Assembly (NCBI GenBank): GCA_905192745.1
Contig: CAJJLZ010000007.1
Span: 1 to 64,000 of the forward strand
Length of the DNA: 64,000 nucleotides
Source of the DNA: an uncultured Oscillospiraceae bacterium
GTDB lineage: Bacteria; Bacillota; Clostridia; Oscillospirales; Acutalibacteraceae
Direction of reading: 5' to 3'
In this document: positions 1 to 8,655 of the stretch, piece after piece
How positions within the stretch are numbered: the stretch's first letter is position 1
Layout of the letters: each line of letters begins with the position of its first letter
Translations under genes and position numbers: made by a program
The notes under the pieces: model-generated
Database searches by the model: none
Seen by the model: only the letters and a program-made list of their open reading frames with translations
What the model was told of the DNA's origin: nothing

Positions 1-127
1 TTACTGGCTTTCTCCTGCCGAGTTCATTGTCCAATATCTTTGACAATCCTACAATTACGGAAAAAACGGACGCGGCAGGGGAAAGGCGCCGGGCCGATAA
101 AACCCGCGCGTTTTTTCCGGCGGCGCG
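1..127. other. Left-edge non-coding stretch with promoter-like boxes
   Basis: No gene is supported here. On the plus strand TTGTCC (27-32) and TACAAT (50-55) are 17 bp apart. On the minus strand TTGTAG and GACAAT are also 17 bp apart and are followed by an AGGAG box near position 12-16, so a leftward gene could begin just outside the window. ATTGTC and GACAAT around 26-46 form a short inverted repeat. All of this is weak. Confidence 0.25.
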
Positions 128-709
128 TCAAGTCCGTCCGTCCAGAACCCCGCTTTTATTCAGCGTTACCACCAGCAGGGGGATAACGGTCAGCTGCAGA
201 ACAATGCCAGGCAGTCCGGCAGCCGCCGCGCCCGCGACCGTCCCCGCCACTGCGGGGAGCAGCGGCCCGGCCGCGCCGGGGTAATGGACGCCGAACAGAC
301 CGATTCCGGCCAACAGAGCGAAGGCGTTGACCAGCCGTCCCGCGAGCATTCCAAGGATCAGGCTGGGATAAAGGGGCAGCTTCCGATAACACAGGCCGGT
401 AAAAAAGCCGTAGGCGGTCAGCTCGAACAGCATGAAAAAGAGGATGGGAGGCGCGGGCATTCCGCTGACCAGAAAACTCATCAGCGGCAGAAGCAGGCCG
501 ATCGACGCCCCGAACACCGGGCCGAGCAGAAGGCCGCCCATCAGCACTGCGATATGCAGCGGGAGAAAAACTTTTCCCGCCGCCGGGCCGCCGACAGCAT
601 GGAAAATATTCGGCAGAATCACGCCGACAGCCAGCAGCAGTCCGGCGCAGACCATCCGGCGCAGATTCACCGGATAAGGACGGCAGACGGCGGTTTTTTG
701 ATTCGACAT
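128..709 (-). CDS. ECF transporter S component, substrate unknown
   Basis: A protein of about 193 residues made almost entirely of hydrophobic segments (five or six predicted helices), the size and look of an integral membrane S component of energy-coupling factor vitamin transporters. Such proteins bind a vitamin and pair with shared EcfT and EcfA subunits, none of which is encoded here. The start at 709 is chosen because AAAGGA lies about 9 nt upstream; an ATG at 745 would add 12 residues. The gene begins 32 bp after the stop of the aldo/keto reductase gene, so the two are probably co-transcribed. No substrate-specific motif was recognised and no riboswitch is visible upstream. Confidence 0.7.
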   Translation of the reverse strand: MSNQKTAVCRPYPVNLRRMVCAGLLLAVGVILPNIFHAVGGPAAGKVFLPLHIAVLMGGLLLGPVFGASIGLLLPLMSFLVSGMPAPPILFFMLFELTAYGFFTGLCYRKLPLYPSLILGMLAGRLVNAFALLAGIGLFGVHYPGAAGPLLPAVAGTVAGAAAAGLPGIVLQLTVIPLLVVTLNKSGVLDGRT

Positions 710-741
710 GGCAAACGGTTCCTTTCTCAATATACAGAGAA

Positions 742-1854
742 TCACGAATTCCCGGCGAAGGCCGCGCAGGCTTCCGCGAGTACGGCGCTGATTTCAATAT
801 GCTGCGGACACACCTTTTCACATTTTCGGCAGGCGCGGCATTGGTCCGCCTTCCCTTCAATTTCCGCATAGAACGCCGCGGCGGCGTCCATTCCCTGAGA
901 AACGGTCATATTATATCCCTCGAACACCCGCGGAATTTCCACCCCGAAGGGACAGGGCATGCAATACCGGCATTTCGTACAGGGGACAAGCGCGATGGTA
1001 TCGTAGGCGGTCTTTGCCCGCGCCAGCATGGCAAGCTGGCCGTCGTTCAGCATCCCGACCCGCGCGCGGTCGGCGTAAAGCAGATTATCCTCCGCCTGCT
1101 GCATGGTGCTCATTCCGCTGAGCAGGAGAGTAACCTCCGGGCGGTTCCACAGAAAGTCCAGCGCCCACTCCACCGGCGTTTTTTCATCGTCCAGCGCCGC
1201 CTGCACCCCGCGGGGCGGAGCGGCGAGCTTGCCGCCCAGCAGCGGCTCCATAATGACGACGCCCAGCCCTTTGGATGCGGCGTATTCCAGCCCCCGAATG
1301 CCCGCCTGATAATCCACGCCGACATAGTTGAGCTGGATCTGGCAGAATTCCCAGCCGTCGTATTCGTCCAGAATCTGCTGAAAAATCTCGTAATCGTCAT
1401 GGAAGGAAAATCCGATGTGCCGGATTTTTCCTTCTTGTTTGGCCCGCTCCATCTTTTCCAGCAGACCGAAACGCTTCACCTTGTCCCATTCCTTCCGGTC
1501 CAGAGCGTGGAAAAGATAAAAATCGATCGCGCCGATCTCCAGCCGTTCCAGCTGAGTGGTCAGGAACCGCTCGAAATCCTCCGGCTTCTCCACCAGACAG
1601 AGCGGCATCTTGGTCGCGACATGGACTTTTTCGCGATAGCCGTCCTTCAGCGCCCGGCCGACGATGCTTTCGCTTTCGCCGTCGTGATAGAAATAGGCGG
1701 TGTCGATATAGGTCAGCCCGGCGTCGATCGACCGGCGGAGCATGGCAACCGCTTCGTCTGCGTCCACTTTACCGTCCTTACAGGGGAACCGCATGGCCCC
1801 AAAGCCAAGCACCGACACCGTTTCGCCGGTTTTTCCGAATTTCCGATATTGCAT
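742..1854 (-). CDS. Aldo/keto reductase with C-terminal 4Fe-4S ferredoxin domain
   Basis: About 370 residues. The N-terminal TIM-barrel part shows the aldo/keto reductase tetrad: D51 and Y56 in DTAYFYHD, K82 in ATKMP, and H116 in YLFHAL. The last ~90 residues carry two cysteine clusters (CTKCRYCMPC and CRACRKCEKVCP) typical of a bacterial ferredoxin fold, as in the Fe-S aldo/keto reductases common in anaerobes. It probably reduces a carbonyl substrate with NAD(P)H or ferredoxin-derived electrons; the substrate is unknown. ATG at 1854 is preferred over GTG at 1857 because GGAGG lies 7 nt upstream. A likely promoter is at 1962-1990. Confidence 0.88.
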   Translation of the reverse strand: MQYRKFGKTGETVSVLGFGAMRFPCKDGKVDADEAVAMLRRSIDAGLTYIDTAYFYHDGESESIVGRALKDGYREKVHVATKMPLCLVEKPEDFERFLTTQLERLEIGAIDFYLFHALDRKEWDKVKRFGLLEKMERAKQEGKIRHIGFSFHDDYEIFQQILDEYDGWEFCQIQLNYVGVDYQAGIRGLEYAASKGLGVVIMEPLLGGKLAAPPRGVQAALDDEKTPVEWALDFLWNRPEVTLLLSGMSTMQQAEDNLLYADRARVGMLNDGQLAMLARAKTAYDTIALVPCTKCRYCMPCPFGVEIPRVFEGYNMTVSQGMDAAAAFYAEIEGKADQCRACRKCEKVCPQHIEISAVLAEACAAFAGNS

Positions 1855-1961
1855 CACGCATCCTCCATCTTTCCGCTATTGGCTCTCCCGGCCCTTTGGG
1901 GATTTCCGGAACCGTCCCGGTCCGTCCCACACCGGCGGCCGGGCGGTTTCCCGTGTCTTTT

Positions 1962-1990
1962 AGGATAGCATGTCTGCGGGGAGGATTCAA
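1962..1990 (-). promoter_or_regulatory. Likely sigma-A promoter of the aldo/keto reductase operon
   Basis: Read on the minus strand: TTGAAT, 17 bp spacer, TATCCT, about 100 bp before the start codon at 1854. Confidence 0.6.
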
Positions 1991-2090
1991 TGGATTTTCC
2001 CGACTTTATTTCTTGTTTCTTATTTCTTGTTCCCCCTCGGCGTACAGAAGGACCCACGGTTTTTCGGGGCGGAACTATCCGCCGTCTGCG

Positions 2091-3479
2091 TTATGCCCGT
2101 TTCTCCGCGTCGGCCTCCAGCAGCCGCCGGGCAAGCATGGCGGCCGGTTCATAGGGAAGGGCGCGGACCCGGTGCCGGCGGCGCTTCTCCCCGAAACAGC
2201 GAAGCTCCACCGTGCAGGTTCCGTTCCGCCGTTCCCAGGGATTGCGGGTGATTACAAGGCAGTCCGCCACCTCGCAGGGAACATGCACCTCGTATAAGGC
2301 CAGCCCCCGGGAATACCGCATGGTCACCGCGCCCCGTCCCACCCCGAAGCCGGCGCGGAAATAGCCTGCCAACCGGATGGAGAGCCACCAGCCGCCGGCA
2401 AAAAACCAGACGGCGGCCAGCATGGTCCATACGCCGCCGAGGGCGAGAGGAAAAAAGCAGCCGGCGGTAAACAGAAGCGGGGGCCATACATACCGCCACA
2501 GAGCGGCGCGCGCCGGGCGGACGGCGCCGGCGCAGGTCGGATATTCCGGCAGCAGGGTATCCAGCGCGGCGCAAAGCTCCCGGGGCCGGGCGGCCGGGAT
2601 AATCAGAGGCCGCGCCCCCTTTTCCCTGCCGTATCCCGCGGCGGTAATGGTGACGGTATGCAAACCGAAAAGCCGCATAAACAGCGTCTGGCGAAGCTCC
2701 AGCGCCGTGATGCGGCCACAGTCGATATAGACGTCCCGCCGGGTCAGCAGACCGGCGGTGACATGGAGCCGCTCCCCATCCCGCCCGGCATAGAAGCCGG
2801 CGGTGCGTGCGAAAATGCGGATAAAGGCAAAGCCCCAGCCGAGCACCAGAATATTGGTCAGGGCGTTGAAAAGGGGCGGAAGCCCGAGGGAAAGCAGGCG
2901 GTCCATCAGGTTGTAAAACTCGCCGGTCATCTCCCGGCCGAGAATCTGCCCGGCCTGCCGCACCGCCGGGGCGAGTGTGAGCAGACCCAGCGCCGCGTTG
3001 GAGCTGGACGCCGCCATCACCGCAACCGGAAGTACCCGGGCGGTATAGCGGCGGCGCTGCCGCCCGCTTCCGTTCAGGACGCACTGCCGGGCCGCGGCCG
3101 CCGGCAGATACAGGGTCGCGTCCGCCCGCCGCCGGAGACCGGCGGTATTTACCCGTACCCGCCGCCCACCGGTGATCCACATCAGCGGGGTTCTCTCCAC
3201 CTCCACCGAGGCCGCGTCGTCCGCCGAAATCCGCAGCGTCCGGCGGTACAGCAGCCCCTGACGCAGAGTCAGTCCGTCATGGAGGGAATACCGCGCCCGC
3301 CGCCATTTGGCGACAGAATAACCGATCAGCAGGAAAGCCAGCAGTACATCCCGCAGAGAAGCCATCAGCACCGAGGCTGCGTCCCGCGGGGAAAAAACCA
3401 CCCGCAAAACGGGCAGCAGCAACAGCAAAATCCATTTTTTCGAATCATAGAAGCAATAAAGAGGATGGGGGCGGAACAT
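2091..3479 (-). CDS. PH-domain (DUF304/YdbT-like) membrane protein
   Basis: 462 residues with several hydrophobic helices in pairs alternating with soluble stretches. This is the pattern of the bacterial pleckstrin-homology YdbT family, which carries tandem DUF304 domains each following a membrane hairpin. A segment around the middle (YAGRDGERLHVTAGLLTRRD) has the 'turn-G-L-x-R-R' look of DUF304. The molecular role is unknown; in Bacillus ydbS/ydbT have been linked to resistance to some bacteriocins. AAAGGAG lies ~9 nt before the ATG. The gene follows the shorter PH-domain gene after 59 bp on the same strand, matching the ydbS-ydbT pair. Confidence 0.75.
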   Translation of the reverse strand: MFRPHPLYCFYDSKKWILLLLLPVLRVVFSPRDAASVLMASLRDVLLAFLLIGYSVAKWRRARYSLHDGLTLRQGLLYRRTLRISADDAASVEVERTPLMWITGGRRVRVNTAGLRRRADATLYLPAAAARQCVLNGSGRQRRRYTARVLPVAVMAASSSNAALGLLTLAPAVRQAGQILGREMTGEFYNLMDRLLSLGLPPLFNALTNILVLGWGFAFIRIFARTAGFYAGRDGERLHVTAGLLTRRDVYIDCGRITALELRQTLFMRLFGLHTVTITAAGYGREKGARPLIIPAARPRELCAALDTLLPEYPTCAGAVRPARAALWRYVWPPLLFTAGCFFPLALGGVWTMLAAVWFFAGGWWLSIRLAGYFRAGFGVGRGAVTMRYSRGLALYEVHVPCEVADCLVITRNPWERRNGTCTVELRCFGEKRRRHRVRALPYEPAAMLARRLLEADAEKRA

Positions 3480-3538
3480 GACGAATAGCTCCTTTGAATG
3501 CGTGCCCCTGACAGAGGGGGATCAGGGGGGCGGCGATG

Positions 3539-4033
3539 TCAGCTTTCCTCCGCCGGGAGGGTTTCCGGCACGGATTCCCCGTTTTTTGCCCCGCCGGCGG
3601 AGGCGATTTCCAACGCCCGGGAAAGCCGTTCGGCTTCTTCCTCCGGCAGAAGGGAAAGAAGGACCGCGCCGCCCGCAAAACGAAGCACCACGGTGCGGCT
3701 GTGCAGCCGCCGCTGAAGCGGAGTGGCCCCGGTTTCCACCGTGCGCAGGGCGGTGGTGGGGATATAGACCTCCCGCTTCCAGAACACCCCTTTTTCCGCC
3801 CGCACCGCCGTTCCGTCAAAGCTGCCGCGCAGCGCGGCGGCGTAGCGGGGCGGGTACCAGAGCGCGGCGAAAACCGTCCCGCCGCCCGCCGCCCCGGCCA
3901 GCAGAAGAATCCACGGCGTAAACAGCCCGGCCAGACAGCCGATCAGTCCGGTAACCAGCACGCCGCCCGCAGCGATCCAGACGGTCAGCACGGCCTCTCC
4001 ATGCCTGTCGGCGGAAAAGGACAACAGCGTCAT
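3539..4033 (-). CDS. PH-domain (DUF304/YdbS-like) membrane protein
   Basis: 164 residues: two close N-terminal membrane helices followed by a soluble region of PH/DUF304 type that ends in an acidic, low-complexity tail. The start at 4033 has GGGAGG about 6-7 nt upstream; the longer reading frame to 4051 has no better site. It is the first gene of a two-gene unit with the 462-residue PH-domain protein. This small/large pair is conserved in many Gram-positives and the two probably act together in the membrane; the mechanism is unknown. Confidence 0.72.
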   Translation of the reverse strand: MTLLSFSADRHGEAVLTVWIAAGGVLVTGLIGCLAGLFTPWILLLAGAAGGGTVFAALWYPPRYAAALRGSFDGTAVRAEKGVFWKREVYIPTTALRTVETGATPLQRRLHSRTVVLRFAGGAVLLSLLPEEEAERLSRALEIASAGGAKNGESVPETLPAEES

Positions 4034-4118
4034 GACAATTCCTCCCGGCAAAAGGGCGCCCGTACGGTCCCGCGTTTCCGCGCCCGGTTTATTTCCTAAT
4101 TATATGCAGAAATCCGCC

Positions 4119-4150
4119 GGGTATGCTTCCGGCCTCGCGGAAGCATACCC
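4119..4150. repeat. Perfect hairpin (13-bp stem) in the intergenic region
   Basis: GGGTATGCTTCCG pairs with CGGAAGCATACCC around a 6-nt loop. It has no T-tract and lies just beyond the feoB terminator. Confidence 0.6.
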
Positions 4151-4157
4151 GGCATAC

Positions 4158-4202
4158 AAAAAGCAGGCGGCGTTTCTTCCTGCCGGGGGAGAAACGCCGC
4201 CT
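4158..4202 (-). terminator. Rho-independent terminator of feoAB
   Basis: On the minus strand AGGCGGCGTTTC pairs with GAAACGCCGCCT, followed by GCTTTTTG. It starts 18 bp after the feoB stop codon. Confidence 0.8.
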
Positions 4203-4220
4203 GTCTTTTATAAAACGAAT

Positions 4221-6392
4221 TCAGAAAAACAGCCCGATCAGATTGACCGCCAGCGTACCGAACTGATACACCAGCAGGGAAGCCGCCCAGGCTACCCCGG
4301 TCTGCATGGCGACGGTGCCGACCGCCCATTTGGTGGAGTTCATCTCCCGCCGGATGGCGGAGAAGGCGGCCACACAGGGCATATACAGCAGCACGAACAC
4401 CAGAAAGGAGAGCGCCGACACCGGGGTGAATACACTCTGGAGAGTCGCGTTCATCGCCGCGTCGGTCGCCGGGTTATACAGGATATTCAGGGTGCCGACC
4501 ACCGCCTCTTTGGCGACAAAGCCGGATACCAGCGCCACCGACGCCTGCCAGAAGCCAAACCCCAGCGGAGCAAAAACCGGCGCGATCGTCCGGCCGATGG
4601 AGGCGAGAATGCTCTGCCCGCTCTGTTCCGGTGCCAGCATGTTCAGCCGGAAATCGAAAGAGCGCAGGAACCAGATTACGATGGAAGCGGCCAGCAGGAT
4701 GGTACCTGCCCGCACGGCGAAATCCTTCACCCGCTCATACATATGCATCCACAGGGTTTTCAGGGTGGGCAGACGGTACGGAGGCAGCTCCATGACAAAG
4801 GGGGCGTGTCCGCCCTTGAGGACGGTCTTTCGCAGGACCATCGCCACCAAGATGGCGACCACTACGCCGGTGAGATAAATACCGCAGACCACCAGTCCCC
4901 GGTGATTCGGGAAAAAGGCGGCGATAAACAGGGCGTACACCGGCATTTTCGCACTGCAGGACATAAACGGAGTGAGCATGATGGTCATCCGGCGGTCCCG
5001 CTCGTTTTCCAGCGTCCGAGCCGCCATCACGCCGGGCACCGAGCAACCGAAGCCCATCAGCATCGGCACAAAGGAGCGCCCGGACAGTCCGGTTTTGTGC
5101 AGCAGCTTATCCATAATGAAAGCGGCCCGGGCCATGTAACCACTGTCCTCCAGCACCGAGAGGAAAAGAAACAACAGCAGGATCTGCGGAAAGAAGGATA
5201 CGATCGACCCCACGCCCGCAATCACCCCGTCGCACACCAGACTCACCGCCCAGGGGGACGCGCCCGCATTTTCCAGCAAGCCCTGCGCCCAAGGCGTGAA
5301 GGCGTTGGTAATCAGATTGTCCAGCCCGTTGGTCATCCAGGTGCCGAGCGGCCCGAAGGTGATGAAAAACACCAGCGCCATTATCCCGATAAAAAGGGGC
5401 AGGGCAAAAATCCGATGGGTGGCGATCCGATCGATCCGGTCGGAAACCGTCAGTTCTCCCGGTTCCTTCAGCCGGGTCACGCACCGGGCGCAGACCCGGC
5501 AGATGAACTTGTATTTCTGGTCGGCGATAATCATATCCCGCTCGCCGTATTTTTCCTCCAGCGAACGGATGATTTCGTCGATCAGATGGGCCTCGCCGTC
5601 GGTCAGCTCCATAGACTCAATGGTGGGGGCGTCGTCGTCAATGATCTTCACCGCCGACCAACGCAGGGCCAGTCCCTTTTTCAGACATTTCGGCTCGATG
5701 ATATCCTCAATACGGAGAATCGCCTCCATCACCGCCGGCGCGTAGATCTCGTCGATCATATAGGTAGAGCGGTACTCCTGCGGATGGTGTTCCCGCCGGT
5801 CGTGCAGTTGGTGCCGGATATAGGGGTTGTCCCCATACCGTTCGTCGATCCGCTGCGCCAGCCGCTTTTCGTCAAAGGGAGCGGGCTCCCCGCCCTTGTG
5901 CTCCACCCCGTCGTGATGGGCGCGCTCAGTCAGTTCCTTGATCCCCCGGCCCCGGCTGGCCGCGACCGGCACTACCGGCAGACCGAGCAGATGCTCCAGC
6001 ATCTGCACGTCGATCTCCACGCCGCGGCTTTTCAGCATGTCCATCATATTCAGCGCCACCACCAGCGGGCGGCCCAGTTCAGCGAGCTGCAGGGTGAGAT
6101 ACAGATTGCGTTCCAGATTGGTGGCGTCCACCACGTCCAGAATCACATCGGGGTTTTCCCCGATCACAAAATTCCGGGTAACCAGCTCCTCCGCCGAATA
6201 CGGCGAAAGGGAATAAATACCCGGCAGATCGACCACGCTGACATCCTGCCCGTGGGTTTTCAGCCGTCCCTCTTTTTTCTCCACCGTCACGCCGGGCCAG
6301 TTGCCGACGTATTGATTGGAACCGGTCAGTTCGTTAAACAGGGTGGTTTTCCCGCAGTTCGGGTTGCCCGCAAGAGCGTATGTAATGCTCAT
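4221..6392 (-). CDS. feoB: Ferrous iron transport protein B
   Basis: 723 residues, full length. The N-terminal GTPase domain shows G1 (AGNPNCGKT, 8-16), the switch region containing GNWPGVTVEKKEG, G3 (DLPG, 55-58) and G4 (NMMD, 115-118). It is followed by a helical spacer and a C-terminal membrane domain with two Gate-type regions. It imports Fe(II) across the cytoplasmic membrane and is the main iron route for many anaerobes. The start at 6392 has GGGAGGG 7-9 nt upstream, and its ATG overlaps the feoA stop (ATGA), so the two are translationally coupled. A terminator follows. No C-terminal FeoC-like domain is seen. Confidence 0.96.
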   Translation of the reverse strand: MSITYALAGNPNCGKTTLFNELTGSNQYVGNWPGVTVEKKEGRLKTHGQDVSVVDLPGIYSLSPYSAEELVTRNFVIGENPDVILDVVDATNLERNLYLTLQLAELGRPLVVALNMMDMLKSRGVEIDVQMLEHLLGLPVVPVAASRGRGIKELTERAHHDGVEHKGGEPAPFDEKRLAQRIDERYGDNPYIRHQLHDRREHHPQEYRSTYMIDEIYAPAVMEAILRIEDIIEPKCLKKGLALRWSAVKIIDDDAPTIESMELTDGEAHLIDEIIRSLEEKYGERDMIIADQKYKFICRVCARCVTRLKEPGELTVSDRIDRIATHRIFALPLFIGIMALVFFITFGPLGTWMTNGLDNLITNAFTPWAQGLLENAGASPWAVSLVCDGVIAGVGSIVSFFPQILLLFLFLSVLEDSGYMARAAFIMDKLLHKTGLSGRSFVPMLMGFGCSVPGVMAARTLENERDRRMTIMLTPFMSCSAKMPVYALFIAAFFPNHRGLVVCGIYLTGVVVAILVAMVLRKTVLKGGHAPFVMELPPYRLPTLKTLWMHMYERVKDFAVRAGTILLAASIVIWFLRSFDFRLNMLAPEQSGQSILASIGRTIAPVFAPLGFGFWQASVALVSGFVAKEAVVGTLNILYNPATDAAMNATLQSVFTPVSALSFLVFVLLYMPCVAAFSAIRREMNSTKWAVGTVAMQTGVAWAASLLVYQFGTLAVNLIGLFF

Positions 6393-6730
6393 GGCCGTTC
6401 CCTCCCCCCGCCCTGCCGACGGCGGCGCGCAAACCAACGCCCGCCGCTGCCCGGAGCCGTGTTCGGAGAGTCCGCCGCGCCGTCCGCCGTGCCGTTCCCG
6501 CCTTCGGAAAGGACGGTGATCTCCTTTGCCTCCGACCGGCGGATGCTCAGTTCATAGCCCCGCACGTTGATTTCCAGCGGGTCGCCCATCGGCGCCGCCT
6601 TGCGCATAATAATCACCGCGCCCGGCGTAATTCCCATATCGATAATCCGGCGGCGAAGCGCCCCGCTGCAGCCCAGCCCGGTCACCACCGCCTGTTCCCC
6701 GATTTTCATATCGTTAACCGTTTTCTCCAT
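6389..6730 (-). CDS. feoA: Ferrous iron transport protein A, with long C-terminal tail
   Basis: About 113 residues. The first ~75 form the SH3-like FeoA core (a KIGEQAVVTGLG start, then RRRIIDMGITPGA and PMGDPLEINVRGYELSIRR). FeoA stimulates FeoB. The remaining ~38 residues are an unusual Gly/Ala/Arg-rich tail not typical of the family (normally 75-80 residues). Two starts are possible: 6730 (AAGAGG about 9 nt upstream) or 6751 (AGGAG only 3 nt upstream); 6730 is preferred. It sits 109 bp after spmB on the same strand, so read-through from the spm genes is possible. Confidence 0.9.
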   Translation of the reverse strand: MEKTVNDMKIGEQAVVTGLGCSGALRRRIIDMGITPGAVIIMRKAAPMGDPLEINVRGYELSIRRSEAKEITVLSEGGNGTADGAADSPNTAPGSGGRWFARRRRQGGGRERP

Positions 6731-6839
6731 TGTCCGCCTCTTCCCCGCCATGCTCTCCTGCTCCCGGACCGCCGGAAAGCCGGGATGGCGTTTGCTGACT
6801 TCCCTCATTTTAGCACCCGTCCCCCTGCCTGTCAACGTG

Positions 6840-7364
6840 TTATCCCAGCAGAAGCCGGACGGCGAGAGCGGACAAAACGATCCCGCAGAGATCCCCTCCG
6901 GCGGCGGCCGCGAGAGTGTGCCGGGTACGCTTCACCCCCACCGCGCCATAATACACGGCGATGGTATAAAACGTGGTCTCCGTGGAGGACTGAAGAACGC
7001 TCGCCACCCGGCCGATCAGGCCGTCCGCCCCGTAAGTTGCGTATACATTTTCCAGCATGGCGAGAGAACCGCTCCCCGAAACCGGACGGAGCAGGGCGAG
7101 AGGAATCACCTCGGGCGGGAACCCCAGCCGCTGCGCCAGCGGAGCAACGGCGGCGGTCAGCAGCTCCATCGCGCCGGAGGCACGCAGCATCGAAACCGCC
7201 GTCATCAGCGCCGCCAGAGAAGGAAGCACCTTCACGCAGGCGCGCAGTCCCTCCCCCGCCCCGGCGGTGAATTCGTCAAATACCGGCACCTTCCGTATAA
7301 TTCCCGCAATCAGAACGGCCGCGACAAATACCGGCACGGCCCAAACAGCCGCCAGATTGGCCAT
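6840..7364 (-). CDS. spmB: Spore maturation protein B
   Basis: 174 residues, all-helical membrane protein with the nucleoside-recognition/Gate-type fold of SpmB. Recognisable stretches are IIRKVPVFDEFTAGAGEGL, RPVSGSGSLAMLENVYATYG and QSSTETTFYTIAVYYGAVG. In Bacillus SpmA and SpmB are needed for spore-core dehydration and heat resistance; the transported molecule is unknown. It follows spmA after 125 bp. Its presence is direct evidence that the organism descends from, or is, a spore former. Confidence 0.93.
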   Translation of the reverse strand: MANLAAVWAVPVFVAAVLIAGIIRKVPVFDEFTAGAGEGLRACVKVLPSLAALMTAVSMLRASGAMELLTAAVAPLAQRLGFPPEVIPLALLRPVSGSGSLAMLENVYATYGADGLIGRVASVLQSSTETTFYTIAVYYGAVGVKRTRHTLAAAAGGDLCGIVLSALAVRLLLG

Positions 7365-7489
7365 ATTCAGCGTCTTCTCCCCCTTTTCTTATACCTTCTT
7401 TTCCCCTCTTTTACCCTTTCCTTCCCCGCTTTTATCTCCGCCTCCCCGCCGCGCGCGTCCCTCGGCCGGAAACCCTTCGGATCTTCCGC

Positions 7490-8125
7490 TCATATCGCCG
7501 GACGGCGCGTCCTCTCCGCCGCCCGGCGGGCGGAAGGCCGCCGGGCAAGCGCCCTTCCGCTTCCCAGAATTTTGGCCAGCGTAACGGCGACGGCGGCGGA
7601 AGCAAACGAGGTCAGCCACACCGCGGGCAGGATATCCAGCGGCGCGGCCGCCCCATACTGGAGCCGCAGAGTCGCCACCGTGGTAGGCAGAAGCTGGATG
7701 GAAGCCGTGTTCAACACCACGAACACCACCATGTGATTGGAGGCGGTTCCCGGTTCGGGGCTGGCCTTTTCCAGTTCGCTCATGGCTTTGATTCCCAAGG
7801 GGGTCGCCGCGTTTCCCAGCCCGAGAAGGTTGGCGGCCATATTCATCAGCATCGCCCGGCAGGCGGGACCGCGGGGGTCCAGCGAGGGAAACAGCAGCCG
7901 CATCAGCGGAGACATCATTCGGGCCAGCAAATCGGTCAGTCCGCCCTTCTCCGCGATCCGCATCATTCCCCCCCAAAGACACATCGCTCCGCCCAGCGTC
8001 AGGGAAAGCTTAATCGCGTCTCCCCCGCCCGCCAGCAAAGCATTGGTCACCTGTTCCAGCCGTCCGGTTGCCGCTCCCGCGGCGATCGACGCCAGCATAA
8101 TTCCTACCCAGAGCCAGTTCAGCAC
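7490..8125 (-). CDS. spmA: Spore maturation protein A
   Basis: 211 residues with the SpmA signature: GGAMCLWGGMMRIAEKGG, NMAANLLGLGNAATPLGIKA and NTASIQLLPTTVATLR. Multi-pass membrane protein and partner of SpmB in spore maturation. The start codon is GTG at 8125, supported by GAGGAGG 7 nt upstream. The last ~25 residues are Arg/Ala-rich and probably cytoplasmic. First gene of the spmA-spmB(-feoA-feoB) run. No clear sigma-E promoter could be read in the 118 bp upstream. Confidence 0.93.
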   Translation of the reverse strand: MLNWLWVGIMLASIAAGAATGRLEQVTNALLAGGGDAIKLSLTLGGAMCLWGGMMRIAEKGGLTDLLARMMSPLMRLLFPSLDPRGPACRAMLMNMAANLLGLGNAATPLGIKAMSELEKASPEPGTASNHMVVFVVLNTASIQLLPTTVATLRLQYGAAAPLDILPAVWLTSFASAAVAVTLAKILGSGRALARRPSARRAAERTRRPAI

Positions 8126-8243
8126 GGCAGTGCCTCCTCAAAAGTGGTAATTACACACAAATATTCGCAATATAGGCGAATTCGCGCTAAATATATACAG
8201 AAAAATAGTGGTCCGTATTCGCTGAAAAATTTGGTTCCACGCG

Positions 8244-8272
8244 TTGACAGAATGGTAATAAAATGGTAGTAT
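8244..8272 (+). promoter_or_regulatory. Strong sigma-A promoter of the AbrB-like gene
   Basis: TTGACA (8244-8249), 17 bp spacer, TAGTAT (8267-8272), 64 bp before the ATG. Confidence 0.85.
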
Positions 8273-8336
8273 TTCTGTAGATAGTTTGGTTTTTCGACAG
8301 CCCGCCTTATAAAGCGGACAGAAAAGGAGGAAGTTT

Positions 8337-8582
8337 ATGAAGTACACAGGAATTGTTCGTCGAATTGATGATCTGGGAAGAATTGTTCTGCCGGTTGAAC
8401 TTCGGCGTACGCTGGAACTCGAAACGGGGGATTCGCTGGAAATCTTTGTGGAGGATAACACCATTATCCTGAAGAAATACCAGCCCGCCTGCATCTTCTG
8501 CGGAAATGTCCGCGACATCACGGTCTATAAGGACCGCAACGTCTGCACTACCTGCGCGAAGGACATTGCGAGCAAACTGTAA
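8337..8582 (+). CDS. AbrB/SpoVT-family DNA-binding protein with zinc-ribbon-like tail
   Basis: 81 residues. Residues 3-48 form an AbrB-type swapped-hairpin DNA-binding domain (TGIVRRIDDLGRIVLP, then ELRRTLELETGDSLEIF). Residues 52-73 hold CxxC...CxxC (C52, C55, C70, C73), a probable zinc knuckle. AbrB-like proteins are dimeric or tetrameric transition-state regulators in Firmicutes; this short form with the Cys4 tail is frequent in Clostridia. AAAGGAGG sits 7 nt before the ATG, the promoter is near consensus and a terminator follows, so it is a well-expressed monocistronic gene. Its targets are unknown. Confidence 0.9.
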   Translation: MKYTGIVRRIDDLGRIVLPVELRRTLELETGDSLEIFVEDNTIILKKYQPACIFCGNVRDITVYKDRNVCTTCAKDIASKL

Positions 8583-8603
8583 TTTTCTGCGTTGGGTAAA
8601 CGT

Positions 8604-8655
8604 AATCCCGTCTTTAACTGCCGATACTTCGGCGGATAAGGACGGGATTTTTGTT
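8604..8655 (+). terminator. Terminator of the AbrB-like gene
   Basis: AATCCCGTC (8604-8612) pairs with GACGGGATT (8641-8649), enclosing an inner hairpin (TGCCGA/TCGGCG), and is followed by TTTGTTTTTG. Confidence 0.75.

Noticed and set aside
4032..6557. Very long plus-strand open frame opposite feoB
   Set aside because: It mirrors the FeoB codons on the other strand, has a Gln/His/Arg/Pro-rich composition with no domain and no ribosome-binding site. GC-rich genes with biased third positions make such shadows; similar shadows lie opposite glmS, GH10, GH2 and gdpP.
8174..8183. GCGAATTCGC palindrome upstream of spmA as an operator
   Set aside because: It is only 10 bp and of common composition; there is no second copy nearby.
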